Source: Sipunculus nudus
Taxonomy: Eukaryota; Annelida; Sipuncula; Golfingiida; Sipunculidae
Direction: 5' to 3'
DNA: 64,000 bases
Assembly: GCA_026874595.1 (NCBI GenBank)
Contig: CM049316.1
Span: 59,405,676-59,469,675, forward strand
In this document: piece after piece, positions 1 through 12,192 of the stretch
Layout: the number at the start of each line of letters is the position of its first letter
Numbering within the stretch: position 1 is the stretch's first letter
Notes under the pieces: model-generated
The model's database searches: none
Seen by the model: only the letters and a program-made list of their open reading frames with translations
Told to the model about the DNA's origin: nothing
Position numbers and translations under genes: made by a program

Positions 1-925
1 TATTCCTCACAGTATTACTGTAATATCTTGTAAATCATTTTAGCAAGAGTCCGAAGAGGCTCGCTAAAATCTTACTTTACAGCATTTACAAAATGCAAAT
101 TTTAACCCGAGTTTGTGTGTATGGTAGGAAGAGATCTTCTGTATGAGCTTATGTTGTTGGTCTTTTTCCGCAGTTCAATGCAATGAAGATATCTTGCTGT
201 GTGATGCAGTTTAAATGTTAAAATAATAATGTGCAAGGTGATAGAGTGGACCTTGACTGAATGAGAATGCTCACAGTTTATACATGCAAGGTATACATAC
301 TGCCTCCTGATGGCAGTGGACTGAATCGAGCAAGTTTAAACTGGTATAAACTGGTTTCATCATTTGATCATATCACTCCTGCTAGTTGGTTCATTTTTCA
401 TTCGTTTTACATTGTTCATAATATTATTGTCATGCCGCATTCAGTTATCTGCACCGTTTATATTCTCTTTTTTTTCCATCGTGTTTCAAGCATTTTTAAA
501 TCAAGTTTGCTAATAAAGTGTTATTATGGCAATTGATTTGTCCTCTTTTTGTATGTGTTATGTGAATTTGGACAGACCAGAACAAGTCCATTCCTTGTGA
601 TTTTGTACAGGATCAACTTCACATTTGTGCCTCCACTGCTTTTGTGTGGAAGAGTGGATTTACCCGAGGTGGGAGAACCGTATTCAGCAGAATCTTGAGG
701 TTGGGCCAACCGTCACATAGCATGATTTCCTGTGCTTGTAGCCATGCGTGGGAGGACTTTGCATATTAAGTGATCATATAATCGAATTTTCTTAATAAAC
801 TACCAACAGATTTGTACTTATTTTGGCCCTGTGGTTCCACCGACTTAGGGACGGAACATACGGACGGTCTGTTGGAATTCTTATTTACATCTTGCATTAA
901 CGAGCAGTCCCTGGCAAGAGCATAA
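1..925. other. Intergenic or 3'-UTR-like, no gene seen
   Basis: AT-rich sequence with no coding pattern that I recognise. A canonical AATAAA polyadenylation signal lies near 510-515 on the plus strand, so part of it could be the 3' untranslated end of a plus-strand gene beginning outside the window. This is inference only. Confidence 0.3.
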
Positions 926-2952
926 AGGGGTGAACCCACCAAAGCCGACACGCATCCCGACACGTCTCTCGAGACGCTTTACGACACAGATGACGTCCAG
1001 TGTGTCGCAACGTCCGCCTATGTCGTGGCAGTGGACCAGCTCACACGACACATCGTGGAGAAGCACACGACACAAGAAGCGTGTCGGCTTTGCATCGCGG
1101 GCCTTGCGACACGATCGAACATGTTCGATTTGTCGTGCGATGAAAACGCGTGTCGGGTTGCGTCGGTTTCTTCTCGACACAACTCGACACGGATCGTGCA
1201 GTGGAACTGGAAGTGCGACGCACTTTTCACGGCACATACCGACACGCAGCACTACGTGGAGTGAGTGGGTCAATGTCAAGGTCACTTCCAGCTAATCAGG
1301 AAACAATTTTCTGTTGTCTTGCATCGGTCCTGCCTAGGACTGGGTATCGGTTTGCCTATTAAGGTACAATACGTATTGCGATACACTTAATTCGATATCC
1401 GATATGTATTGACGATACGCTCCATTTTTCTTTGTATATCATTTCTGCATAAAAATTCTGAATATATAATGTTTCTTATTTTTTTTAATAAACAACATAT
1501 TCACTGCATTTATACTTGATATTGAATAATAAAAAACACCAAATCAGTTAATAAAAAACTTATAAAAAAAGCTTTATGTTATGTATCAGGTCCTTTAAAG
1601 CAGGTCCTTTAAAACAAAACACAAACCTGAGCAAAACCACAGGGACTGCTCTTCCTCTTTAGGGTGGATATAATCTCATACCACGGGATGAGCCAAGTTT
1701 GTCGTTTGATAGAAGGCTTGAAATACGTAATACGTGGAGTACAAACTTTTCCAGACCCCGTTGCCTTAACCTCATTTACTGGATAGACTACTGAAAATTA
1801 AAACAACGATCTTGTTTTAGCCCTTTGCACTCCCCCTTTCCCACCAATAATTTATATTCGGTCCGGAAAATCATACGCTTTTTCCATGTCATGATAGTAT
1901 ACAGTTATTGAACATTTACCCCTCCCTCAAGGCATTGATCATTTTAAGAATATTAGTCAAACGGAGCTTTGGCCGGTATATAAGCACCTGGGGAAATTAT
2001 TGCGCTAACACTTGATTCAAGTAAAGGTAAAATGGTGAAATTATAAACCCATATATGTCCTACTGTGATCACAAAATTGAAAAATAAATAAATATTTAAT
2101 TGAATGGTAGCAATATGTAATATAAAGTATCGATGTCATCAATAACGTCAGGGACGTCAGAAATCATGGGCCGCGGGGGGGGGGGGGGGCAGTATATCCT
2201 CCCCCCTTTTTAGGGAAATGGACAAAGTATAACGGGGACAAAGTTTCATGTGTCCCCTTCTCTTTTTAGGGGAATAAAACGCGTACTTATGTACTTAACG
2301 ATTTCGAGATCATATTTTCAGTTTTTCTTGTTTCTTAATATTAATATAAATTCTCTTTCAATTGCGCATCTCATAACAAGAAATGTAGGATATCGTGAAT
2401 GTTCAAACAAATAATGAAAACTAAGCAAAAATAACTTTTATTCTCAAATTATACATACCGTATTATGTGTTGGAAAATGATATTGAGAAAGTTTTTATAT
2501 TCTGGCTGGTGGCTATACTGTCCTCATTATCATGAACGGGGCTTTTGCCCGAACTCGGTGGATTGCCCCCCTCATATTTCCTGAAAAACAAGGCTCGTGA
2601 GAGTATCGCTCAAACGCACCCCATTGTCATCGGAGCCTTTGTCTTGTTTAAATCTTAAAATTCAAAATATAAAATATATAGTTGCTATAGCTTTATTGCT
2701 AAACACTTGCAACAGATAATCTAAAAAGTTCAACTTCCGGCCAACACGCGATAATCTCCGTGTCATGAACCCCAGTGTGTGTCGCGGGTGTGTCGGTCAA
2801 TTGGTTTGTTATTTTGGCTGCACGACACACTTCACGACACGCTAGGCGACGCAAACGAACACAACCAAGTGTCGGTGTGTGTCGCCTGATTTCTGTGTCG
2901 GTCTGCGTCGCGCTGTGTCGAGATGCGTGTCGGCCTTGGTGGGTTCATCCCT
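926..2952. mobile_element. TIR DNA transposon, non-autonomous, PIF/Harbinger-like
   Basis: The left end begins AGGGGTGAACCCACCAA and continues GCCGACACGCATC. The right end is its reverse complement with few mismatches over about 36 bp. Both ends are flanked by TAA (923-925 and 2953-2955), matching the 3-bp TWA target duplication of PIF/Harbinger elements. Both subterminal regions (about 940-1260 and 2775-2940) are dense in CGACAC/GTGTCG hexamers, which could be transposase-binding arrays. Short overlapping open frames in the left array are products of this CG-rich repeat, not genes. No transposase is visible in the AT-rich interior, which also holds a G run at 2175-2189. Confidence 0.75.
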
Positions 2953-3029
2953 TAACATTATTTGTTACCTCAGTTCAGAAAGGGATCAGATAGGGAAGAA
3001 TGTATGTTGTTATATTAGTTGAATCATTT

Positions 3030-4440
3030 TTAGCTCCGCAGACTATAAGTCATCTAAGCTATAGTCGTGGTCCATTGTCCGTCCGTCTGTCAGTCTGTCC
3101 GTCCGGATATCCGTCCGTAAGACTGGCACGTTTCGACACAATTGGACCTACAAATCTAAAATTCGGCATACAGTTAGATGTCCCCAAAATCTCCTACCAT
3201 GCCGAAAATTTGGTCAATAGGACTTCATTCCTTAGAGATATAAAGGAAAAATCTCAATTTTTTATTAGAAATCTATTTTCACACTTCAGGACTGCCTAAT
3301 ATCCAAACCACTCATCTGGTTTTCTTCATATTTACCATAAATATTCCTCTATATAGTTCCTATGTACTACCAGAAATTAAGTCAGTATTATTTAATTTTA
3401 AAAAGTTATAGGCCAAAACATAATGAACTTTGTAAAAAAATCAGGAAAGATATTTGGTCACTTAAGACCAAAAGTGTAAAAGGTAGGGACTTTTTTTTAT
3501 CAGTAATACAACTTTAATTAATCAAAATTTAATTGTATACCAAAAATTAGATCAAAATCTGTTATACTTTTTTAAATATTCGCAAAAATAAAAAATTGGT
3601 ACCTCAAATTTTGCCCAAGTTTGACAATGGCACGTTTTTTTCCTGTAACTGCTGTGGATTTAATTTTCAAAGCATGTTTTTATTTTCATTTCAATTGTTA
3701 ACACAAAAAATTTGAAACCAGTTGATCAAAAACTGTTGATTTTATTCAAGTTTTCAAGCACCATGTCACATATTGTTTACACCAAGCTAGTGTTATGCAG
3801 TTAGCTAGAGCTCAGCTCCCCAGCTTCAGCTCTAAGTTCCTTAAATTTGGCATACAGTTAGATGTCTCCAAAACCCCCTACGATGCGAAAAATTTGGTCA
3901 CTAGAACTTTATTCCTTTGAGATATTAATGAAAAACTTCATTTTTTCATTAAAAACCCATTGTTACACTTTAAGACTGCCTCATATCAAAACCACTGATC
4001 TGACTTTGATCTTATATAATATACATATTTTTCTATACATTCGCTATGCACATGCCAGAAAGGATGTCCGTATTGCGTAATTGTTTTAAGTTATGGGCCC
4101 AAACATAATGCACTTTTTAAAAAATCAAGAAATATATTTACTCTCTTAACAAGAGGATTGCTGAAGCTAGAGATTTTTTTTGTCAGGGATGTAACATTAT
4201 TTAATCAAGATTCAATTTAATACCCAAAATTAGTTCTGAATTTTTCAAATTTTATAAGTTATTAGTATAAATATAAAATTAGTACCTTTAATTTTGCCCA
4301 ACTTTGACCATGGCACGTTTGTTCCCTGAGAGCACTGTTGATATAATTTTCATATCATGCACACATTAGTACATGCACATCTTTGTAGTTTAGAAAGCTG
4401 AAAGAAATTGGCAAAATATTGTAGCTTTTATTAATGTTTT
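3030..4440. repeat. Bivalve-type dispersed repeat, two long units (family X)
   Basis: Starts with TTTAGCTCCGCAGAC and CCGTCCGTCTGTCAGTCTG-type runs, then two related units (about 3150 and about 3845) that share GGCATACAGTTAGATGT and the CATTGTTACACTT/GACTGCCT segment. The same sequence reappears at 38228-39965, inside the spacer of the inverted repeat. It resembles the head-plus-tandem-core organisation of non-autonomous Helitron-like elements in bivalves; that family assignment is inference. Confidence 0.6.
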
Positions 4441-5198
4441 AATGAGACTGTCAGACCCAGGCTAGCTAGCCCCTCTTCAGTCACCTGTATGTTGACCTTT
4501 CATCAAATTATGCATGCTTGAGGTGAGACATACACTGGGGCAGCCAGGCAGCTAATGCCCAGCCACAGTTGATCAAGGTGTCCAACCCAACTCATCTAAT
4601 AGTTGTTATGAAAAACAACATAACAATAAATTAATAAATTTATATTGGATTTTAATAACAAATTAAAGAAAAATTAATAGAAAGGAATTTGTTAGTTGAT
4701 GAGTAACAGAAAATTAACTTGCAGTTACTGATGATGTAAGAATCTTGTATGGATGGGTAGAATGTTAATGTCGGTGTTATTCCAAATAACACCATGCAGT
4801 CACCTATGGTATTTTACAGTTCAATTTTAATGATAAAAAAATCATATTATTCATTACTAATCATTAGGGATCATATGAAGGAAATTAATGATAGACAAAG
4901 ATGCAGTTGATAATATTAATCTAGATTCCTACTGTGTCTAGTGTGTAGATTGATGTGAAAGTAGTCCAAATTGAATATATTACATTTATTTTTTTTAATA
5001 TAAATAAAAGCCATAAAACCAGGTACTTATGATCATTATTTAAATTTGTGAATTTTGTATATTCTGGATTCTCAACATCATTGTTTGGCTAAAACTGAAT
5101 AAATACTAGACATGGTGCAAATGCTTTGCAAATGTATTTGAATATGAATATGAATATGTACTGCATTAAAAAAAATTATTGCATAAGAATGGGAATTC
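4441..5198. other. Flank of repeat family X, no gene
   Basis: The part to about 4920 is homologous to 39480-39965 (shared segments around AATTATGCATGCTTGA and TAATGATAGACAA). After that the two loci diverge. No coding pattern is seen. It ends where the large direct duplication begins. Confidence 0.5.
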
Positions 5199-6140
5199 AG
5201 GTAAAAATGAAAGTATTTGAATACCAGTGCAGATACTTTCAAAATGTATTCATGAATGCATTCATGAATATATTCTATAATATTATTTTAATAATCATTT
5301 CCATTATATTTTATTTAAAAAAAATCATATGATTTTCTTATTATTTTTTTAAAATAAAAATTATATTGGCACAATATTTGTTATTAAATTTGAATAAATA
5401 GTTAAGCTCTTTTATTATATGTGCTGCTTATTAGTTACTAGCTGATAGACCCGGTATACCGGGCATATTACCAGGGTTGGGGAGATTTATTAACTGAGAT
5501 AAGAAATGGTGGTTCATTTTTTTTATTCTAAAAGTTAACAAAAAATATAAGTTTTCAGTGGGAAACTGTATGATATGTATATAAGATATGTATAAACATT
5601 TTGGCACGACTGCAGAATAACTCGCGCACCTCTCTGAGGCACAACACTTCTTTGAACAGAAAACGTTTCTATGTACAGCTGCTTGTATCTTAATTTTGCC
5701 ACTTACTTTTAAATTACATGAATCCTTAACATCATAACGTCCGTCCGTATAAACTCATAATCTGGTGGAGACAGTGCGTGAGTGATCCTGCAGTCGCTCC
5801 AATATTTTTAACATTTATTTTGTGGTTCTGTCCTCGTGGCAAGAAATTTATACCCCGGTATGTTTACCTTGATGACCTGGCCAGTGATGGTGTTGACATT
5901 GCGAACCGGAATGAAACGCGGGGGCATTCAGGTTTTCGATGATATTTGACTGGATTCTACCGGTGGACGTATAAAGATTAGAATGATGTGAGGAACACAT
6001 TGAAGATTTATCAAATGTACGTTGCAAGGAAACTGTTCCTGAAGAAAGAAACAGAAATATGCATACCTCGTAAGTAGCAGAAGCGGACCAAACGGGACTC
6101 CATGCAGAGGGACCGTATTCATTTTCAACCGCCGAAATGT

Positions 6141-8395
6141 TTTTTTAGCTCAGCTGACTGTAAGTCATCTGAGCTATAGCGATCACCCTTTGTCCGTCGT
6201 CCGTCTGTCAATCTGTCCGTCTGTCCGTCCGTTAACCTGGCACAAATCGTAACCGCTGGACCTAGAAACTTGTAACTTTATATTCTGAGAGACCTATGAA
6301 AAATCTCCTTGGAAACCAGAAATTAGGTCTCTGTTACCCATATCCTTCGAGCTATGGGGCCCCAAAGTACCCCCCAGAATAGTCAAAAATTTCATACAGA
6401 AACTTCAATATCTCATTAACTACATCACTGATGGTCATGATTTTTGGCATACATATTGATCATGAGATGTTCCATCAGTTCCTGCAGACAGGTGGCGCCA
6501 CCTGTATTTTTCCGTTTTTTTCACGAATTTTTTTCTCTATTTTTATATCTTTAAAAATGTGAACATCTGTAAACAGGACACAAATCGTAAAGACTAGACC
6601 TAGAATCTTCATTCTTGACACAGTGAGAGACCTATGAAAAGTTTCCACGGAAACTAGAAATTAGGTCTCTGTTACTCATATCCTTCAAACTATGGGGCCC
6701 CAAAGTACCCCCTAAGAATAGTCAAAAATTTCATACAAAAACTTCAATATCTCATTAACTACATCACTGATGGTCATGATTTTTGGCATACATATTGATC
6801 ATGAGATGTTACATCAGTTTCTGCAGACTGTAGGCGCCATCTGTATTTTTCGTTTTTTTTTACGAATTTTTTGCTCTATTTTTAAACCTTTAAATATGTG
6901 AACATCTGTTAACAGGGCACAAATCATAAAGACTAGACCTAGAATCTTCATTCTTGACACACTAAGAGACCTATGAAAAGTCTCCATGGAAACCAGAAAT
7001 TAGGTCTCTGTTACTCATATCCTTCAAGTTATGGGGCCCAAAGTAACCCCCCCCCCCGAAAAGTCAAAAATTTCATACAAAAACTTCAATATCTCATTAA
7101 CTACATCACCAGGGGGCAAGATTTTTGGCATACATATTAAACATGAGATGTTTCATCAGTTCCTGCAGACTGGTGGCGCCACCTGTATTTTTCTATTTTT
7201 TTAACTAATCGTTTCCTCTATTTTTTAGACCTTTAAAAATATGAACATCTGTTAACAGGTCACAAATCATAAAGACTGGACCTAGAATCTTCATTCTTGA
7301 CACAGTGAGAGACCTATGAAAAGTCTCTATGGAAACCAGAAATTAGGTCTCTGTTACCCATATCCTTTGAGCTGTGGGGCTCCCAATTAACCCCCCCCCA
7401 AGAATAATGGAAAATTTGATAAAAAAACTGCAATATCTCAATAACTACAACACCAATCCTCTTTAATTTTAGCATACATATTGATCAAGAAGTGTTTTCT
7501 CAGTTCCTGCAGACTTGGTGCGCCACCCCTATTTTTTCAAATGTTTAGGAATTTTTTTCTCTGGTTTTTGAGACCTTTAAAGATGTTATCTGTCAACAGG
7601 GTACAAATAGTAACAACTCGGCCTAGATTCTTCATTCTTGACGCACAGGGAGACCCATGAAAAGTATCCATGGAAACCTGAAATTAGGTCTCTGTTACAC
7701 ATATCTTTTAAGCTGTATGGCTCAAAAATACCCCCCAGAATAATGAAAAATTTGATACAATACCTGCTGCATTTCAATAACTACAACAAATGTTTATGAT
7801 TTTTGGCATACATATTAATTATGAGATGTTCCATCAGTTTCTCCAGACTGGGTGCGCCACCTATATTTTATTCAATTTTTTTAATTTTTTTTCTCTATTT
7901 TTAAGACCTTTAAGGATGCTGTCATCTGTTACCGTGGCACAAATTGTAACAACTGGACCTAGAATCTTCATTCTTGTCATGCAAGGAAGCCCATGAAAAG
8001 TGTCTGTGGAAACCTGAAATAAGTTCTCTGTTACCCATTTCCTTCAAGCTATAGGACTCAGAAGTATCCCTCAGAATAATGGAAAATTTGATACAAAAGC
8101 TGAAGAATCTGAACAACTACTGCAGGGATCACCATGATTCTTTGCATGCATATTGACCATTAAGTGTTTTTGTTAGTTTCTGCAGACTGGTGGAGCCACC
8201 TTTATTTTTTTTAAAGATAACGCATTTTTTCTCTATTTTTGAGATTTATAAATACAGATACAACTTGGCCTGTTGGGTAATCTGTTTGGTACTTCAGTTG
8301 AATGGGTATATACCACCATTCAGATGATAAAATTTCCTTTTGCGAATCTCTTCCCAGTCAGCTGAGCGTCATGACCCATGGGTCACTTGTTTTTT
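6141..8395. repeat. Head plus six ~339-bp tandem units plus tail
   Basis: A head (AGCTCAGCTGAC, then TGTCCGTCCG-type runs) is followed by six tandem units starting near 6241, 6579, 6918, 7261, 7602 and 7938. Each contains a CACAAATCGTAA-like start, an AAATTAGGTCTCTGTTAC block, a CATGATTTTTGGCATACAT block and a GTGGCGCCACCTGTATTTT end. The tail ends CAGCTGAGCGTCATGACCC. Short minus-strand open frames inside are by-products of the repeat. The organisation resembles non-autonomous Helitron-like elements with a tandem core; no Rep/helicase is present. Confidence 0.75.
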
Positions 8396-11300
8396 CATCG
8401 TAGCAGACAAATTTTGAGGGCTGAAACCCCAAACACCACTCCACCCCACCACAGCCCACGCCTGTTCCTGAAATTGGGACCTTGAATTAGGTTTTGTCAT
8501 TAATCCTCCTGGGTTGAACTCTTCATTTCATAAAGCGAATAACATGTGTTTTTCTCTTTTACTGACCACGCACGTGGGTCAAATCCCTCATTGAAAGCAA
8601 GCGTTATTCATATGAACAATAGTCCTTAGTGTTAGAGGTTAGGTGACCACGATGCACGCATTCCGGTGATTGCCGAAGGCAGTTCGGCTGTGCTCGGTAA
8701 AAAAACGGAAAATCACTCAAAATTATATGTATATTAAAAATTATTTATTTTCATATCGCCTATGTCACTGCGGGGATAATAACCTTTAAAATGATATATG
8801 GCACATTATTGTACACAGCGCGGTTTTAGAGAACTTTGCGAACAAACGTGAACTGAAATCCTTTATAAGTATTAGATATGGCCAAGTCAAAATCTGTGTG
8901 ACAATAAAACTCCATTTGTTAATAAAATAAATGAAATCAATCCTCTTCCTTGTCTCTAGATACTATCAAAATCATACATAAGCTAAACACCAACAACTCA
9001 AAATAAAGCTTATATTTATTACCACACATTACCAGCATGTGCCTCATTCCGAAATCTTATTTTTATCATATATAACAGCTGAGCGCCGTGACCCCTGGGT
9101 CCCTTGTTTGTATTGCTGACAGGCTCCACAAACAGTCGTTGTGCGTCTGTGACAAAAAATATACCTCCAGCTGCTCTGTGAGAATCCAGTTTCCAAGGTA
9201 GGAGCATGAAGTAGATCCTTTATTCAAGCTCCTACAGAGTTTGTAGAATTCGTCAAGAGTCAGCTATCGCTGACGCGTGACGCGCGCTTGCCACGTTGGG
9301 ACTGCTTATAATGACATAATTAAAGAGAGGGTTTCCCTCCCTAGGTCTTACATTCTAAATTAACCTGTAGGTGATGTTTGTTATAATTCATTGAACTATA
9401 ATTATTGATTTAAAACTGGATAGAAAACATGCAACAAAGCAACACAAATATATATAAAAATAGTGACCGAGTTCTGTCATATTTAGAACGTTTGGTCACA
9501 AACAGATATATATATATATTTTATTCAAGTAATCCAATCCTGATTATCTTTTTTTACAAAGATAAAAAATACAATAGGTGCTTGATTAATTCCATCCAAT
9601 CTGACGCGTGTTGTGCGCGTCGTAGCCGCGTGAGTGTGTTTTGAATTTGTCTCGAGCTGCGCGCGTTAGTTTGTTTTTGGCCTTATGCTTAAAGATGTGG
9701 AGCACAGTTCTGTTGAATCATGTGAATCATATATCGGTCAGCAATGTTGGCAAATATCATGCGTATTTGTTAAATTCAGTCACCGATATATATTTTCAAT
9801 AAATACAATTAGAAACAAGCAGTCATATACTTTTCTACCAAACATAATGTCTCCATATTTAACCCACAATGAATTTCAGTTTTACTATTACTTTTTGAAT
9901 TTGCTGGAAGTTTTTACATAAGGGCTATCTTATTATACTCGAGTATCCTTTTCCCAAAATTAATCTCATTCTCACGAATTTTTGTTAGACCAGGGCGACC
10001 GGACAACAGTTAAAAGCGAGCCCTTTGCAACCCTCTTATTTATGTAGATGGGTTTGACGTTCTTCCTTAATCCAGCTGATAGCCTGACGGGTTTTTGTAG
10101 CTTCGCCAAATAAAAACCTGCACCAGGCGCTCACACGTTAACTATGCCGACCATGCACGTATTGTCCTGAAGGACGCCCAAACCTTTGCCACAGACTCAC
10201 AGTCGGTTGACCAGGAGCCCTGGTTATCGCTGGTAACTAATGCAACCTGCAGTCCAGGTGTCAATGCTTTACGTTCTGGAGTCCTTCACTTTAAATAAAA
10301 TTTAAAACAAAAATGTTGACATCATTTTACAACTACCTTAAAGATGAATAACATCCAAAACATGATTTTGGGAGAGTCCCATTGAATTATTTGCATAAAA
10401 GGCAACTCGAGATCTAATGAACTAAAAGGATTTCTTCCAAATAACACTCCTAATAGGTCAAAATAATTGGTGAAACCTAATTAAGCATGCTGATAAAGTT
10501 AGCACGTTCATGTATTTTACTCGTGACAATGTAATTGAACATGTAAATTATATCGGACGGAAGATCTGGTTTTAAGGCGAGCGTGGCGCCACCTCTCCTG
10601 AAGGTAAAAAAATATTTCTTGACATAATAACTCGAAAAGAAATACCGAGATCTATAGATAAGAAATAGAACTAATTTATAGAGATGTTTGCATAATTTCT
10701 CGAGATAAAATTTTATGGAAAAAAATATCTTTTAAGTCCCCAATGTTTTAACAAATATTAGATGCTTAGTCGGGTAGAGCTTAACACAGTTAAATTGGCG
10801 CGTTAAATAAATGTAAATAAATGTAATCCCTTGGACCAATTAAAAATAAACAAAGCCAAAAGAGTCGATACCACGGTGTACAGGCTGTCCATTTTGTTTA
10901 TATCTACGTATTTATAACTTCGGGGGGTTAAATGGCCGTCAGTCATAATCGAAAGACTTCCAATAAGGACATCTGGCTTTAATTCAGACGAACCAGAGTT
11001 TTGTAAAGGACCAAAGATTGCATTGTTTCATATGCCCTTACTAACAACAACTAAGGATCCTTCAATGTGCAATCAAACACCTTCGGATACATGGTTTTTC
11101 TGAATATCAACATCGGCTTATGAACCTTGTGTACTAATTGCCTCTATATAAAAAAGCTTGTTCATTAGTCCAAGGGGCGTTATAAGAACATATACTTCTT
11201 AGCAGGGATTACCTTCATTTTTTTCTTATTTGTATGTAGAGTAAGCAGGAAATCACATAATTACTATAAATAAGGCATGTGAGTAAATAGTAGCTTTAAG

Positions 11301-11589
11301 AGCAAAACTTAGCGGTTTACAGAAACAAAATCATGATGAACCATATTCGAGATAATTTAAACTATTTATTCATTGCTTTAAATTATTTATGATTCAGATA
11401 GGCGAACTTATCGAGCGATTTGAAGATAAATCCTGTGATGGTTAATGAAAAACAATAAATGGTTTTCATTGAATGCCCAAAAAGAAACAATGTGCTTCGT
11501 GCGAAACAATATTTTTATTAGATAATTCTGGCTGAAAGCTTTAGGAAAACTCAAAAACACTTGGTTTTACTATGTGGGATTACTTTTAA

Positions 11590-11590
<1 letters not shown>
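8396..11590. other. Duplicated intergenic DNA, no gene recognised
   Basis: Present twice in the window (second copy about 47408-50573). A second tail motif of the bivalve repeat (GCTGAGCGCCGTGACCCC) is near 9078-9110. Short open frames around 9019-9207 and 9429-9921 show no recognisable protein motif and no convincing splice structure, although their partial conservation between copies follows simply from recent duplication. Confidence 0.45.

Positions 11591-11591
<1 letters not shown>

Positions 11592-11654
<63 letters not shown>
11592..11654. repeat. (TA)n microsatellite
   Basis: About 30 uninterrupted TA dinucleotides. The equivalent place in the second block copy (50574-50650) holds a longer array interrupted by G and C. 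Confidence 0.95.
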
Positions 11655-11660
<6 letters not shown>

Positions 11661-12005
11661 CCGATTTCCAATAATGGATTGTCCTGAATGTTTGTGCTGG
11701 TGGCATTGATCTAAGAAAAATAAGGTTAAGCCAGTTGGTTCTTTCTTTAGCTCATTTTACACAATTCTAGTTGTACTTTAGAGACTTTAGAGACACTGTT
11801 ATTTCAGTTTAATCAAGCCTTCAAATATAAGCATGAATAAGTATTGGTTATAGCCCAATAAAATGTAATGCAAATCGTGAGGTTTGCGAGGCTTGAGGTT
11901 AATTCGTGTACAAATGACTCTACAATCGTGAATTTTCTGTAATGACGTTTCTGATCATGTACTCGATCTACACCAAAATCTACTGGACTCTTCATTGGAC
12001 TATCT

Positions 12006-12192
12006 GAAGCGGATCCGGGGGAGGTTTCCAGGGGGTCCGCCCCCCCTTTTTTTAGCCAATGCAACCTTTATTCAAGAGTTGCTTTTTGCAGCCTGGACCC
12101 CCATTTTCCGCACCTGTGGACCTTTTTTTAGGTCTTCTTATAACTCTTGCTAGGTCGGACCCCTTTTTTTCCTAAATCCTGGATTCGCCCCT
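12006..12192. mobile_element. hAT-like MITE (copy 1)
   Basis: A 187-bp insertion with ends GAAGCGGATCC and GGATTCGCCCCT, close to the widespread CAGGGGCGGATCC terminus of hAT-type elements. It is flanked by imperfect 8-bp repeats GACTATCT (11998-12005) and GTCTATTC (12193-12200). The diverged homologous locus near 20090-20115 (unit II) lacks it and so serves as an approximate empty site. It also occurs in block copy 2. Confidence 0.6.

Noticed and set aside
930-1295. Cluster of six overlapping open frames on both strands
   Set aside because: They all lie in the CGACAC repeat array of the TIR element; stop-poor CG-rich repeats give open frames in every phase.
5928-6128. 66-codon minus-strand frame conserved at 44604-44804
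   Set aside because: Perfect conservation follows from the recent block duplication; it has no motif and the frame sits between repeat elements.
6241-8230. Tandem ~339-bp units considered as a CRISPR-like or satellite array
   Set aside because: The units are long, have no spacer/repeat alternation, and are bounded by a dispersed-repeat head and tail in a eukaryotic genome.
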